Shown piece after piece: positions 25,838 through 36,900 of a stretch of DNA of 64,000 nt. Position 1 is the first letter of the stretch, and every line of letters begins with the position of its first letter. The stretch lies in contig JBIKJA010000001.1 in the NCBI GenBank assembly GCA_044361315.1, positions 1 to 64,000 of the forward strand, given 5' to 3'. This DNA comes from Crocinitomix sp044361315 (GTDB lineage Bacteria > Bacteroidota > Bacteroidia > Flavobacteriales_D > Crocinitomicaceae). The translations under genes were made by a program, and so were the position numbers. The notes beneath the pieces were generated by a model that did no database searches, had not been told where the DNA came from, and was given only the letters and a program-made list of their open reading frames with translations.

Positions 25838-27334
25838 TTAATGTTGAATCGCCAATTTATGGATAGTTTGATTAAACTGATTTGACACCCTCACTAAATA
25901 GGCCCCTTCACTCAGGTAATTAGTTGCCACCATCATTTGGTTATTCGAAACTAATTCTTGGTGAACCACCTCACCCAACATATTTACAATTTCCACCTTT
26001 GATCCTAGTTCAATCCCTTTTATTATGAACGTTTCATTTGCCGGATTAGGGTAAATTAAAATCGAATTTTGAGTTTCATAAATACCAACATCATCCAATG
26101 TAACACTAATCATTACAGAATCGACATTACATGGCCCATAAGCGTAAAACCAAACCTCATAGGTCCCAAGCTCATCATAAGTATGTTCAGTGACGAGGAT
26201 ATTTCCTTCAAAATTACCATCACCGAAATCCCACGAAACAGAATCCGCTAATGCAAAGGCACCTGTAAAAGAACCATTTAACCCATCTGCACTTCCAGAG
26301 GCGCTTAATACCACCGAATCTCTCACAAAAATTTCTTTCGACAACTCAACAGCACACGTAAAATCCACAAAATCATGGCGGCGAATCGAATCTGTCAACG
26401 TCACTGTATAAGAACCTGAATTAGTATAGGTATGACATAAAAATTCCAAATCTGCATTTTGGAACCCATCATCCCAAGTCCACAAAATTTTACCTAAAGG
26501 AGTGGCATGAAAAGGGTTATAATGAGGATCCGAAAAATTAGGGACTTGCTCGTAAGTAACACAAGTTGCACTAACCTCGTTTGGACATATACTGTCTTCC
26601 GACAAACTAAAATCATTATGAAGCGGATAACTTACCAAGGCATTAATTAAATAATCAAGGTCGTAAATGGGTCCAAAAACGGGTAAAGTTGCATACCAAC
26701 CTGTATAAATTGGTGCCACTGGATTATTGTAATAAGCAAAAGAAATTCCTTCTCCTCCTCCATCACCGTCAGCTGCTGAATTGGTAATAATTTTTAAAGA
26801 ATCATTGGTGGAGGTGTAAAGCGCTACAATGTAATCTTCGGTCACCACCACAGGCTCATCAAAATAGCTATTTACCTCAATTTCTGGCAATAAGGGACTA
26901 AAAGCCGTATGGGAAACCCAGACCGTATCTCTTGCTAATTCAACCCCAATTGAATCTGCTGCTTCGTCATAATCAAAAAGTAGGGTCACAACCATCAACG
27001 AATCCACACTTAAATTGGTATGAAAACTATAAAACTGTAAACCACTAATTTCAATGGGTTGATTGGCGTGATAGCGCTGAGCTCTTCCTCCATAAGGATT
27101 AAAATCTAAGGCATTTCCTGTTCGAAGTTCTTCAAAATAAAGCAAGGTAGTTTTAACCAAGCCTACATAACTATTGAAATAAGGACCACATGTATCTACT
27201 GCCACTTTCGAAATAGGTTTTGTCCAATTCGCAGTTTCACCAGTTGCATAATTTCTTGGGATTGACAAGGGGGTCGTTTGGCAATACGCAACCGACAGAA
27301 AAAAGAATGAAAATAAGTAGAGAGCTAGACGCAT
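25838..27334 (-). CDS. Secreted protein with PKD domains and T9SS type A sorting domain
   Basis: This 498-residue protein has a signal peptide (1-18, ending AYCQ) and an N-terminal region of about 230 residues with no known enzymatic motif. Two PKD-like segments follow (about 240-330, KILWTWDDGFQ; 340-410, DSVSWDFGDGNFEG). The C-terminal T9SS type A domain is SILIYPNPANETFIIKG...VEIVNMLGEVV...LSEGAYLVRVSNQ (about 420-498). It is exported across the outer membrane by T9SS and probably anchored to the surface. Its exact function is unknown. Confidence 0.88.
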   Translation of the reverse strand: MRLALYLFSFFFLSVAYCQTTPLSIPRNYATGETANWTKPISKVAVDTCGPYFNSYVGLVKTTLLYFEELRTGNALDFNPYGGRAQRYHANQPIEISGLQFYSFHTNLSVDSLMVVTLLFDYDEAADSIGVELARDTVWVSHTAFSPLLPEIEVNSYFDEPVVVTEDYIVALYTSTNDSLKIITNSAADGDGGGEGISFAYYNNPVAPIYTGWYATLPVFGPIYDLDYLINALVSYPLHNDFSLSEDSICPNEVSATCVTYEQVPNFSDPHYNPFHATPLGKILWTWDDGFQNADLEFLCHTYTNSGSYTVTLTDSIRRHDFVDFTCAVELSKEIFVRDSVVLSASGSADGLNGSFTGAFALADSVSWDFGDGNFEGNILVTEHTYDELGTYEVWFYAYGPCNVDSVMISVTLDDVGIYETQNSILIYPNPANETFIIKGIELGSKVEIVNMLGEVVHQELVSNNQMMVATNYLSEGAYLVRVSNQFNQTIHKLAIQH

Positions 27335-27367
27335 AAAAATTAGTAGTTTATTTTCAATAGATTATAT

Positions 27368-30300
27368 TTATTTGATAATTGTAACATTGCCTTCCTTTTT
27401 TACTTCCGTTCCAAAAACTGTTTGACCAGTTACAACATATACGAATGTTTGAGGCGGAAGTGCTTTTTCGTTAAATCTTCCATCCCAAGCTTCACTTTGA
27501 TCTTTTGATTCAAATATTTTTTTACCCCAGCGATCGTAAATTTCGAAATTAAAATTAAACAATCTTGGCCCATAAACGATCAGAAAATCATTCGAGCCAT
27601 CTCCATTTGGTGAAAATACATTGGGAACAAAAACTTCCATTACGCCATTCATGTCCACCAAAATGGAATCAGAATTTACACATCCATTTTTATCCTCGAC
27701 AAAAACCACGTAAACCGTTGGCTGATTCGGTACATCATAGATTTTTGAACAATCCTCCTCTAAACATTCCAAAATTTCAGGACTCCATGTATAGGAGATT
27801 GCTTCCTCTGAAAGCGCCCACAAATCAACCCCTCCACCTAAGCCAATGACCGTATCATTGCTGGTGGTGATGTCTGGTAATGGATGCACTGTCAATGTGA
27901 GTTCGTCACTGGCTGATCCACACGCTGGATTTGTCGCAGTCACCGTGTAAACTGTCGTTATTTCTGGATCAAGCCAAACTGTTTCGCCTGTTTGACCGTC
28001 ACTCCACGTGATATCATAACCGTTGTTTTCTGCTGTCACCCGAATAGAATCACCTAAACAAATTGACAAGGATTCTGGAACACTCACCGTTGGTGAAGCT
28101 TGAACCACCACTGTGACCGATGTAGGATCACTTTCACAAACCCCAAGTACCTCATACACTTCAATCACTGTAGAACCAACCAACAAATCCGGCACATACG
28201 AGACGCCTGTACCTAATAAAATTCCTGCCTCACTTTCCCAGCGAATAGTACCGCCAGATCCAATCGTTGCCATCAACGCTGTAGCAAGATCTCCTTCGCA
28301 ATATTCCAAATCTCCAACTACTACCGGTGGATCAGGCGTGATGTAAACCGTAATAACAACCTCTGTCGCTGGGCTTTCGCAACCCGCCGCGGTTTCTGTT
28401 AGGTAAACAGTCATTCCGGGCGCAACTAAGGGAGGAAAATAAGACGCGCCGACAAATAAAACTGCTCCCCCAGGAGGCATTCCATCGTACCATGTCATCG
28501 TACCACCCAAGGTTGGATCTCCAACAATTGCCGTTGGGACATCTCCTTCACAAAATTCAGTTAAGCCTGAATAATCAGGCGCAGGTGGAATGGGATTCAC
28601 CGTAATTGTCACCTCATCCGCTGGACCTTCACAACCTAAAACACCTTCGGTTTCTGCCGCATAATAGGTAAATGTACCTAAAACAGCAGGAGGTGTAAAT
28701 GTTAAACCCGTTCCGATCACCGGCGGAATTAATCCAGGATTATCATACCAATTGACGGTGCCTCCTCCTGTTGAAGTCACCACCAAATCTGACATTGGAT
28801 CACCTTCACAATAGGAAGCACTTGCTTCGATTTCGATGGAAAAAGGAACAATCACATCAATCGTTCCAGTACCGGAAAAAGTACCTTCACATCCATCCCC
28901 AGTCACAAAAGTTATCACGTAATCCCCATCTTCTCCAACATTTAAGGTATAAGGACTCACTAAGATTCCAGTAATCGTTGGCAAAGCTCCACTTGGCCCG
29001 TCAATATCAATCTCATAAGGACTTGCTCCAGTGAAAGTAATCGTAAGTTCGCCTAAATCACCATCACAAATCACATCTGTTCCAGAAATTGTTGCGGTCA
29101 CCGGAGGATTCACAGTAACCTCAATTGAATCTACAATCGTACAACCTGTCAACGGATCTGTTATTTCGACATGAAACCAAGTATCTGTAAAAATTGTAGC
29201 TGTTGGATTTGCGATTGTTTCGTCCGATAATAAGGCAGGATTATCCCATAAATAGGTGTAAGCAGGTGCTACTAATCCACAATCAACCGTGTAAGTTTCG
29301 GTTGCACCGTCTAACCAAGTACCTGGCGTAATTCCATCCACTGCAATGATTTCAGTTAAATCTTCTGCTAAAAAGAAATAGGAACATTCGGCAGGAGTAT
29401 CCGCCCCATGAATAATAAATTCGAGTTCTGTATCCTGCTCAAAACATAAGTCGATGGTGTCAGAAGTACCAGAACCAGGGTCGTAAGAGGTTGGTGTATA
29501 AAATCCAAACGAAACCCCATCGGCTATGATTTCAACCTCATTTTCGATGCCACTGCCCCAAAAATCACCCCACAAATCGTTCAATACTAATTTAAAACAA
29601 CATTCCGTTCCAGTATAAGGTGTTCCTAAAGCATGCAAAACGGTCGATTCGCCAATACAAACGGTTGGGTCATCAACATCAACTTCTGTGTCAAAACCAA
29701 TCATAATTTCTTTCGTAATGGTCGATTCGCAGCCCTGGCTATCAGTCACTTTCAATTCAACTTCGTGAATTCCCGGATCATCAAATGTAAACGTTGGGTT
29801 TGACGCTGTGGACGTTCCCAAACCATCAAAATCCCAATCCCAATCGGTAATGCTAAAAAATCCGAACGATTCGTCAGTGAAATTAATAACCTCACCTGGA
29901 CACGCCGTCGCGCTAAAACTGTAATCGGAGACCAAGGCCATACAAACTGTTTGCTCGTTTTTAAAAGTGCTCGTACTGCCTGTCCATCCCCATAAAACAT
30001 TTGGATTTCCACCAAACTGAGCCGCAATCATATTGCCAATGTACGTCATAGTTACTACCCCATCAACTTTCACTTGCAAGGTTTGATTTGCTCCGGGTGT
30101 CCAACTAATTTCTACCAAGTGATCCTCACAATCTTCGATATTTGGAAACCCTGGTTTTATATTATGCGGGGTTGCCACTTCGCCAATATTTAATCCAGAA
30201 GGATTTCCTAAGAGATTATTTGGGTTAGTGGGTTCATGATAAATATCACCATTGTCTTGTAAACTAATATGATCGCCCGAGACATCTAAATTATCAATTT

Positions 30301-30664
30301 CTCCTGAAGCATCATTGTCCCTTGTATCAAATTCAATAGCTAAAACATTTCCAGGAATTGCTTGATAGCCAAGACCAAATCCACCAGAACCAAGCGCCCA
30401 CGCTCCGCTTTTTAAGACAAAAGCCAATCCTTCACCGCCTGTAGGTTCACATCCAAAATTCACTAAAAACTCAAAGTTGAAAGCAACATTTAAATTGATA
30501 GTTGGTGTCTTGTGGAAAGATCCGTTTTCAGAGACTGCGTCAGCGGTAACATCATAACAATTACATGTTCCTACCGCTGCGTCTCCAGTAGTTGTAAATT
30601 GAGCAATTCCTGTCACGTTCATGATAGTCAACCAAAAACAAAAAAGAAAATGCTTTTTCAACAT
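27368..30664 (-). CDS. Giant lectin/PKD adhesin-like protein with T9SS type B C-terminal domain
   Basis: About 1098 residues are read from the ATG at 30664 (MLKKHFLFCFW), preferred to one five codons earlier because it gives a clean signal peptide. Order: L-type-lectin-like domain (about 25-245, with GLAFVLKSG and AIEFDTRDND), PKD (about 250-330, DWDWDFDGLG), a middle region (330-510), then several Ig-like repeats with the recurring phrase YCEGD or FCEGD followed by TSTGG/ESPA segments. The C-terminal gliding-associated domain (about 1010-1098) has VFVPNVFSPNGDG and NFEIYDRWGKKIFESKDQSE. It is a predicted secreted, carbohydrate-binding surface protein. Confidence 0.9.
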   Translation of the reverse strand: MLKKHFLFCFWLTIMNVTGIAQFTTTGDAAVGTCNCYDVTADAVSENGSFHKTPTINLNVAFNFEFLVNFGCEPTGGEGLAFVLKSGAWALGSGGFGLGYQAIPGNVLAIEFDTRDNDASGEIDNLDVSGDHISLQDNGDIYHEPTNPNNLLGNPSGLNIGEVATPHNIKPGFPNIEDCEDHLVEISWTPGANQTLQVKVDGVVTMTYIGNMIAAQFGGNPNVLWGWTGSTSTFKNEQTVCMALVSDYSFSATACPGEVINFTDESFGFFSITDWDWDFDGLGTSTASNPTFTFDDPGIHEVELKVTDSQGCESTITKEIMIGFDTEVDVDDPTVCIGESTVLHALGTPYTGTECCFKLVLNDLWGDFWGSGIENEVEIIADGVSFGFYTPTSYDPGSGTSDTIDLCFEQDTELEFIIHGADTPAECSYFFLAEDLTEIIAVDGITPGTWLDGATETYTVDCGLVAPAYTYLWDNPALLSDETIANPTATIFTDTWFHVEITDPLTGCTIVDSIEVTVNPPVTATISGTDVICDGDLGELTITFTGASPYEIDIDGPSGALPTITGILVSPYTLNVGEDGDYVITFVTGDGCEGTFSGTGTIDVIVPFSIEIEASASYCEGDPMSDLVVTSTGGGTVNWYDNPGLIPPVIGTGLTFTPPAVLGTFTYYAAETEGVLGCEGPADEVTITVNPIPPAPDYSGLTEFCEGDVPTAIVGDPTLGGTMTWYDGMPPGGAVLFVGASYFPPLVAPGMTVYLTETAAGCESPATEVVITVYITPDPPVVVGDLEYCEGDLATALMATIGSGGTIRWESEAGILLGTGVSYVPDLLVGSTVIEVYEVLGVCESDPTSVTVVVQASPTVSVPESLSICLGDSIRVTAENNGYDITWSDGQTGETVWLDPEITTVYTVTATNPACGSASDELTLTVHPLPDITTSNDTVIGLGGGVDLWALSEEAISYTWSPEILECLEEDCSKIYDVPNQPTVYVVFVEDKNGCVNSDSILVDMNGVMEVFVPNVFSPNGDGSNDFLIVYGPRLFNFNFEIYDRWGKKIFESKDQSEAWDGRFNEKALPPQTFVYVVTGQTVFGTEVKKEGNVTIIK

Positions 30665-30747
30665 AAAAATTGAATACAATAATAATACGTGTTAAAGATA
30701 AGCAAAGTTGTCTTTTATGGCTAAAATTGTACCCTAAAAATTATTCA

Positions 30748-31086
30748 ATGGAAATTTTACACAATAACCGATGTTCTAAAAGTCGATGTGCGCTTGAATA
30801 TTTAACTGAAAAAGGTGTAAAACCTTCCATTGTGGACTATCTAACAAATCCGTTAACGGAAGAAGAAATAACCGTTTTGTTGACAAAATTGGGAATCAAA
30901 GCGTCAGAACTCGTTCGAACGTCGGAGGAAATTTATAAATCCAAATTTAAAGGAAAAAAAATGACCCAAAAAATGTGGATAAAAGCCATGGCGAAATATC
31001 CTCAATTAATAGAAAGACCAATTGTAGTTGATGGAGATAAAGCGATTATTGCTCGTCCAGTGGAAAACTTGGAAGCATTTTTTTAA
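30748..31086 (+). CDS. ArsC/Spx-family thioredoxin-fold protein
   Basis: This 112-residue protein starts at the ATG at 30748 (MEILHNNRCSKSRCALEYL). The thioredoxin-like fold with active Cys in NNRCSKSRC and the block RPIVVDGDKAIIARP identify it as an ArsC/YffB-type reductase. Whether it reduces arsenate or is a regulatory homologue cannot be told. A longer in-frame start at 30670 would overlap the upstream regulatory region of the T9SS gene. It is a single gene, divergent from the large lectin-like gene. Confidence 0.88.
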   Translation: MEILHNNRCSKSRCALEYLTEKGVKPSIVDYLTNPLTEEEITVLLTKLGIKASELVRTSEEIYKSKFKGKKMTQKMWIKAMAKYPQLIERPIVVDGDKAIIARPVENLEAFF

Positions 31087-31165
31087 ATGGAAATCAAACA
31101 ATAGAATAAAACAAGAAGAACAGGAAAATTAAATTCCTGAACGAACGATTTTTTTACAAAAACGC

Positions 31166-31321
31166 TTATTTTTCGTTTTCGTCTACCAATCTTTTTGGTC
31201 GTAACATTTGCATTGCACCAAGTGTTAACCACATAGGAACAGCAACACCTAAAACAAAAACAAGCATCCAAAGTGCCATCAAACCAACCAAAAGAAATAG
31301 AGCAAAACCTAATGTGTACAT
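31166..31321 (-). CDS. Small membrane protein (51 aa)
   Basis: A 51-codon frame on the minus strand reads MYTLGFALFLLVGLMALWML and continues FVLGVAVPMWLTL..., a nearly all-hydrophobic stretch over residues 3-36. A short basic then acidic tail RPKRLVDENEK follows. The pattern fits one or two transmembrane helices with a cytoplasmic tail obeying the positive-inside rule. It is divergent from fumC with 70 bp between starts. Another minus-strand frame over the same place gives a Cys-rich, non-native peptide and is rejected. No family is recognised. Confidence 0.7.
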   Translation of the reverse strand: MYTLGFALFLLVGLMALWMLVFVLGVAVPMWLTLGAMQMLRPKRLVDENEK

Positions 31322-31333
31322 GATTATAAGTAT

Positions 31334-31341
31334 TATTTTTG
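31334..31341 (+). promoter_or_regulatory. Promoter -7 box of fumC
   Basis: TATTTTTG fits TAnnTTTG and lies 50 bp before the fumC ATG, between the divergent small membrane gene and fumC. Confidence 0.45.
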
Positions 31342-31391
31342 TATCAAATTTAGGATGTAAAGGTAATAATAATTCTTAGAAAACACAAAAA

Positions 31392-32789
31392 ATGAACTAC
31401 AGAATAGAAAAAGATACGATTGGGGAAGTGCAAGTGCCTGCAGATAAATATTGGGGTGCTCAAACTGAGCGATCTAGAAATAACTTTAAAATTGGCCCAG
31501 CCGCTTCTATGCCTTTAGAAATTATCAAAGGATTCGCTTATTTGAAAAAAGCTGCTGCATATACCAATTGTGAATTAGGGGTGTTATCAGAAACGAAAAG
31601 GGATTTAATTGCCGCTGTTTGTGATGAAATTTTAGCAGAAAAATTGAACGACCAATTTCCTTTAGTAATTTGGCAAACTGGTTCTGGAACGCAATCCAAT
31701 ATGAATTTAAACGAAGTGATTGCACATAGAGGACACGAAATTGCTGGAAACAAAATAGGTGAAGGCACAAAAGCGTTGGAAGCAAATGATGATGTCAACA
31801 AATCACAATCTTCTAATGATACATTTCCAACTGGAATGCATATTGCTTGTTACAAAGTAATCGCAGATAAAACTATTCCAGGTGTTGAGGCGTTGTTGGC
31901 CACCTTAAAATCAAAATCACACGATTTTAAAGATGTCGTAAAAATTGGTCGTACCCATTTAATGGACGCAACACCACTTACTTTAGGCCAAGAATTTTCA
32001 GGGTATGTTTCTCAATTAACTCACGGTTTAAAAGCACTTAGAAATACCTTGCCACATTTAGCTGAATTGGCCTTGGGAGGAACAGCAGTTGGAACTGGTT
32101 TAAACACACCAAAAGGATATGATGTTCTCGTGGCAAAATATATCGCTGAATTTACCGGTTTACCTTTTATCACAGCAGAAAATAAATTTGAAGCTTTGGC
32201 TTCGCACGATGCCCTTGTTGAAACCCATGGCGCATTAAAACAATTGGCTGTTTCGTTAAATAAAATCGCTAATGATATTCGTATGATGGCTTCTGGTCCT
32301 CGTTCAGGAATTGGTGAAATTATCATTCCTACCAATGAACCAGGCTCTTCGATTATGCCAGGAAAAGTAAATCCAACGCAGTCTGAAGCGCTTACAATGG
32401 TTTGTGCTCAAGTAATGGGCAATGACGTAGCTGTGACAATTGGAGGTACACAAGGTCATTATGAACTAAATGTATTTAAACCATTGATGGCAGCAAATGT
32501 GCTTCAATCGGCAGAATTGTTAGGAGATGCTTGTCATTCATTTAACGAAAATTGTGCGGTAGGCATCGAGCCTAATCACATCAGAATTAAGGAATTATTA
32601 AACAATTCGTTGATGTTAGTAACTGCATTAAATCCTAAAATTGGATATTATAAAGCCGCCGAGATTGCCAATACAGCGCATGAAAATGGAACTACTTTAA
32701 AAGAAGAAGCCATTCGTTTGGGATATGTGCCTGCCGAATTGTACGATGAATGGGTAGATCCAACCAAGATGATTGGATCACTTGACTAA
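31392..32789 (+). CDS. fumC: Class II fumarate hydratase
   Basis: This 465-residue enzyme interconverts fumarate and malate in the TCA cycle. N-terminal RIEKDTIGEVQVPADKYWGAQ, substrate-site segments TGSGTQSNMN (about 97-106) and the superfamily signature GSSIMPGKVNPTQ (about 316-328) are all present. Length is as expected. It is followed by a strong terminator and then thiL. Confidence 0.97.
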   Translation: MNYRIEKDTIGEVQVPADKYWGAQTERSRNNFKIGPAASMPLEIIKGFAYLKKAAAYTNCELGVLSETKRDLIAAVCDEILAEKLNDQFPLVIWQTGSGTQSNMNLNEVIAHRGHEIAGNKIGEGTKALEANDDVNKSQSSNDTFPTGMHIACYKVIADKTIPGVEALLATLKSKSHDFKDVVKIGRTHLMDATPLTLGQEFSGYVSQLTHGLKALRNTLPHLAELALGGTAVGTGLNTPKGYDVLVAKYIAEFTGLPFITAENKFEALASHDALVETHGALKQLAVSLNKIANDIRMMASGPRSGIGEIIIPTNEPGSSIMPGKVNPTQSEALTMVCAQVMGNDVAVTIGGTQGHYELNVFKPLMAANVLQSAELLGDACHSFNENCAVGIEPNHIRIKELLNNSLMLVTALNPKIGYYKAAEIANTAHENGTTLKEEAIRLGYVPAELYDEWVDPTKMIGSLD

Positions 32790-32811
32790 TCGAATTTAAA
32801 AATTAGACAAA

Positions 32812-32848
32812 AAACGCCTTGCCTCCTTTTAAGGCGAGGCGTTTTTTT
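32812..32848 (+). terminator. Terminator after fumC
   Basis: ACGCCT-t-GCCT pairs with AGGC-g-AGGCGT across a short loop and is followed by seven T. It lies about 22 bp after the fumC stop and just before the thiL start. Confidence 0.9.
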
Positions 32849-32859
32849 AGGAGCAAATT

Positions 32860-33888
32860 ATGGATAATAGAACAGAATTAAGTCAATTGGGGGAATTCGG
32901 ATTAATTGACCGATTGACGGCAAATTTTAATCAAACACAGAAAAGTACCATTAAGGGAGTTGGCGATGATGCGGCGGTGATTGATTGTGGGGATCATTAT
33001 CGTGTTGTAACCACCGACATGTTAGTAGAAGGGGTACATTTTGACTTGGCTTATGTGCCGTTAAAACACCTTGGTTATAAAGCGGTTGTTGTCAATCTTT
33101 CAGATATTTATGCGATGAATGCAGAAGCTTGTCAAATTACGGTTTCCATCGCTGTATCTAACCGATTTTCTTTAGAGGCGTTAGAAGAATTGTACGATGG
33201 GATTAAGAAAGCATGTGATCTTTACCAAGTAGATTTGGTGGGTGGAGACACCACTTCATCGCTCAGCGGATTGGTAATTTCGGTGACAGCTATTGGCGAA
33301 ATCGCCAAAGACAAAATTGCATATCGATCAGGAGGCAAAGAAAATGAACTTTTAGTGGTTACCGGAAATTTAGGTGCCGCATTTATGGGCTTGCAAGTGT
33401 TGGAACGAGAAAAACGAATTTTTATCGAAAATCCTCAAATTCAACCTGCATTAGAAGGTGTTGATTTTATTTTAGAAAGACAACTTAAACCAGAAGCTCG
33501 CAAAGATATTATTCATTTTTTGAATGATTTAGGTGTTTTGCCAACTTCTATGATTGATATTTCGGATGGATTAGTTTCAGAAGCGATGCATTTATGCAAA
33601 GCAGGGGATTTAGGTTGTGCTATTTATGATGAAAAATTGCCAATTGATCATGAAACATATCGTGTTGCACGAGAATTTGATTTGGACCCAAGTACGTGTG
33701 CTTTGAATGGAGGTGAAGATTATGAACTCCTTTTTTCTATCAAACAAAGTGATTTTGAGAAAATAAAAGGAAATGAATTTATGACCGTAATTGGTCATTA
33801 CACGGATAAAGGAAGTGGCATGAATGTAATAGATCGCGCCGGTGTAAGTGTGCCGATGCAAGCACAAGGTTGGAATCACTTTTCGTAG
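32860..33888 (+). CDS. thiL: Thiamine-monophosphate kinase
   Basis: This 342-residue kinase phosphorylates thiamine monophosphate to the active cofactor. The metal-binding GVGDDAAVID (about 35-44), TTDMLVEGVHFD (about 51-62) and VDLVGGDTTSS (about 125-135) are typical of the AIR-synthase-like fold. The start lies 11 bp after the fumC terminator T-run, so a promoter must overlap that end or transcription reads through. It ends at a bidirectional hairpin. Confidence 0.95.
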   Translation: MDNRTELSQLGEFGLIDRLTANFNQTQKSTIKGVGDDAAVIDCGDHYRVVTTDMLVEGVHFDLAYVPLKHLGYKAVVVNLSDIYAMNAEACQITVSIAVSNRFSLEALEELYDGIKKACDLYQVDLVGGDTTSSLSGLVISVTAIGEIAKDKIAYRSGGKENELLVVTGNLGAAFMGLQVLEREKRIFIENPQIQPALEGVDFILERQLKPEARKDIIHFLNDLGVLPTSMIDISDGLVSEAMHLCKAGDLGCAIYDEKLPIDHETYRVAREFDLDPSTCALNGGEDYELLFSIKQSDFEKIKGNEFMTVIGHYTDKGSGMNVIDRAGVSVPMQAQGWNHFS

Positions 33889-33910
33889 GATTACTTAAAA
33901 AAATGAACAT

Positions 33911-33943
33911 AAAAAAGGGGAGTTAAACCAACTCCCCTTTTTT
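33911..33943. terminator. Bidirectional terminator between thiL and the anchor-L gene
   Basis: AAAAGGGGAGTT pairs with AACTCCCCTTTT over a 5-nt loop, with A and T runs on both sides, so it can end both the plus-strand thiL transcript and the minus-strand cargo gene transcript. Confidence 0.9.
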
Positions 33944-33961
33944 ATTTAAAAATTTCTTAGA

Positions 33962-36900
33962 TTATTTTCCAACAATCTGAACATTGCCTTGTCCGTTAAT
34001 TTTTGTTCCGTTGTCAGCTTCTCCTTCATACGTATAAAAATAAACACCATCTGTGCAAGGGTCCCCATTTTTATCAGTACCATTCCACCCTTTGGTTATA
34101 TCGTCAATTATGCCAACTTCAATACCCCACCGGTTCACGATGACACAATAAAATTCAGAGATAGATTTTGCGGTAAAATTGAACGTAAATTCGTCATTAA
34201 TTCCATCCCCATCAGGACTAAAAATATTAATAGGATCCAATCGAATCGGTTCAAAAATCGTGATGATTTTACACGCTGTATCTGAACAACCATTCTTATT
34301 CATTGCAACCAAACAAACATCTACTTCATAACTCTCGCCTCTTTTTTCGTAAATTGTGTCCATTGTTTCTTCTACGAAATGACTAATTGTCCAATTTGCA
34401 TTAGGGGTATTGAGATTCCAGAAGAAAGTTGTGTCAGCCAATGGATCTTTTGGATTTGCAAAGTTTTCTGAGTTATTTTCGAAAACAACCTCTACATCTG
34501 CCGTCCCTTTACAATCCGCATTTAATTGAGCTGAAACAACGGTAAATGCCGCAATTGGATTTAATGAATCTACGGTGATCGTATCACGTAAAACACAATT
34601 ATTTGCATCGCGAATCACCACCTCATAATCACCCGGATTTCTGCCACCCCAAGTACCTTGAGCAACAGTTGTTCCATCCACTAAATAAGTCCATACTGGT
34701 GCATCATAATCTGGTGTACCACCTGTTGCTGAGGCATACACCTCACCATTTCCATTTTGATAATCAAACAATCGGCAGAACGCAGGGTAATATCCAAATT
34801 CTGCAAAAACTAACTCTGGTGGATAAACAATTGAAAAATCGAACACTTTAGAACATCCGTTTTCATCATTAATTGTAACAATATAATCACCGGCATCTAA
34901 ATGATTTGAAAAATAAGCTCCCACTCCTTCACCTGAAGGATTTGTTGGATTCCAATAATATCCAATTTGGTCATAATCTCCTGTATAGTTTAACACCGTA
35001 TCCACCTCAACATATCCTGTTTCAATTCCGTAACACAACGGTTGATTAATGGTTAATATCGCATCCATTTCATCTGGTTGACCAAGGGTAATCTCTGCCG
35101 AAACGCTACATCCGTTTTCATCAACGACAGAAATAAAATAAGTACCTGCTGGAATTGTATTCATGGTATTTGAATTATCCACGTTTAACACATCACCATC
35201 CGCATTGGTCATAGTGAAAATTTTGCCTGGATTACCACCTTCGGTGTTAGCGGTGATCGATCCATCTGAGAATCCAAAACAAGTTGGTTCATTAAAAATC
35301 AAATCCAATGTTAACAAATCTGGCTCGTAGATCAGGAATGATTGAGACCAAGCACAACCTTCTTGATCAATTACAGTTACTACCCAAGACCCGCCAGGCA
35401 AATCATCATGTTCGCTTGAACCACCTGGTGAAACTGTCTCAGTATCAAAAATACCATCTACGTTAGTCCAAATGACTTCGTAAGGAGGCGTAATTCCACC
35501 GCCAATATCAAAAACAAAAGCACCACCATCATCTCCTCCAAAACAAGAAACATCTCTCAAACTATCCAAGGCCCACTCAGCTGTGACAGCGTTAGTTCCT
35601 AACCCAACAGTAACAATTGTATCAAATTCACACCCGTTTTCATCTGTTACTACAAGAATATAAGATATACCACCCGTTAAATCATTGAATGTTCCGCTGT
35701 CTTGTGGGGGGACCCAACCAACCAATTCATAAACCCACGCTGGATCATCAGGTAGAACTAAAATTGAACCTAAAACGGCATCTGGTTGACCAGGACAATC
35801 GGTCGCATCAATCACATCAATATCATCAATTTCAGCTTCCCCAATTTCCACTTTCACCGAATCAATAATTGTCGCGCAACCATCAAATACCGTTAAATAA
35901 TACCAAGTTAAAACATCCGGCGAAACGGTGATATCGGAAGTTGTTTCTCCTGTCGACCAATCGTAAGTCACTGCACCAGGGTCGTAAGGTGAAACAACTG
36001 TCGCTTCAATATCAGCATCTTGCCCTGGACATATAATAAATAAATCCTCGTTAAATGTAATGGTAGCAATTGAAGCAGGGTCGTAAATTACGTCTACTGA
36101 TCCACTTACAGTTTCACCACAAACATCAGTAACGGTTACCGTATAAGTCGTAATTCCAACGATATCACCAGGCACCCATTCTTCAATTTCTGTTCCCCCC
36201 GAACTCCAATCAATGTCAAACTCTGGGATCCCCCCCTCAGGATCAAACGTTATCATTACCGAATCTTCTGCACATTCGAGAGTAATATCTTCCATGACCA
36301 ATTCAAACGCCACTGGATCTATAATTTCTATTGCAGCTTCTGTTGTGATGGTGTCCCCACATTCATTGATAATCTCTACTGTTATAATAATTGTTTCTGA
36401 TCCTTCTACTAAACCGTCATCAGTTGGAATGATCCAAATTTGAACTGAATCCTCTCCTATTGGAAAGAAAATCGTCTCAGTTACGAGTGGATAATCAGTT
36501 CCATTTATAGCAGTCCCATCAATTTCGAAATCTACTGTCAAAGCAACTGTATCAGATTCTGGAGGACGAATAAATGTAACCAACGCTGAATCGCAACCCT
36601 CACGAATTGCATCTTCTCCTAAAACTGAAGCAATTTCAACAGTAATTCCATTTGACGAAAAAGAACTCGCCTCTAAAAACACCCCTGAATCTAAAGAAGC
36701 GTCACCAGCATCACCAATAGCCATCTTAATGTGATAAGTTTCGCCGCATTCAACTGCTGCTCGGGCATACATAATGACGGTATGCGCATCGTATTGAACA
36801 TCTACACCACCTGTATTGTCAACCAAATAAGCACAATTAATACATGGTCCTGTATTTGATGATCCATTGTTCAAATTGTTCATTGTTACGGGTAACCCAA

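Noticed and set aside
31083..31271. 62-codon minus-strand frame behind the ArsC-like gene
   Set aside because: Cys-rich, no native features, and overlaps the better small membrane gene at 31166-31321 in another frame.
32021..32335. Minus-strand frame across fumC
   Set aside because: Antisense shadow of a highly conserved enzyme; no start context or family.
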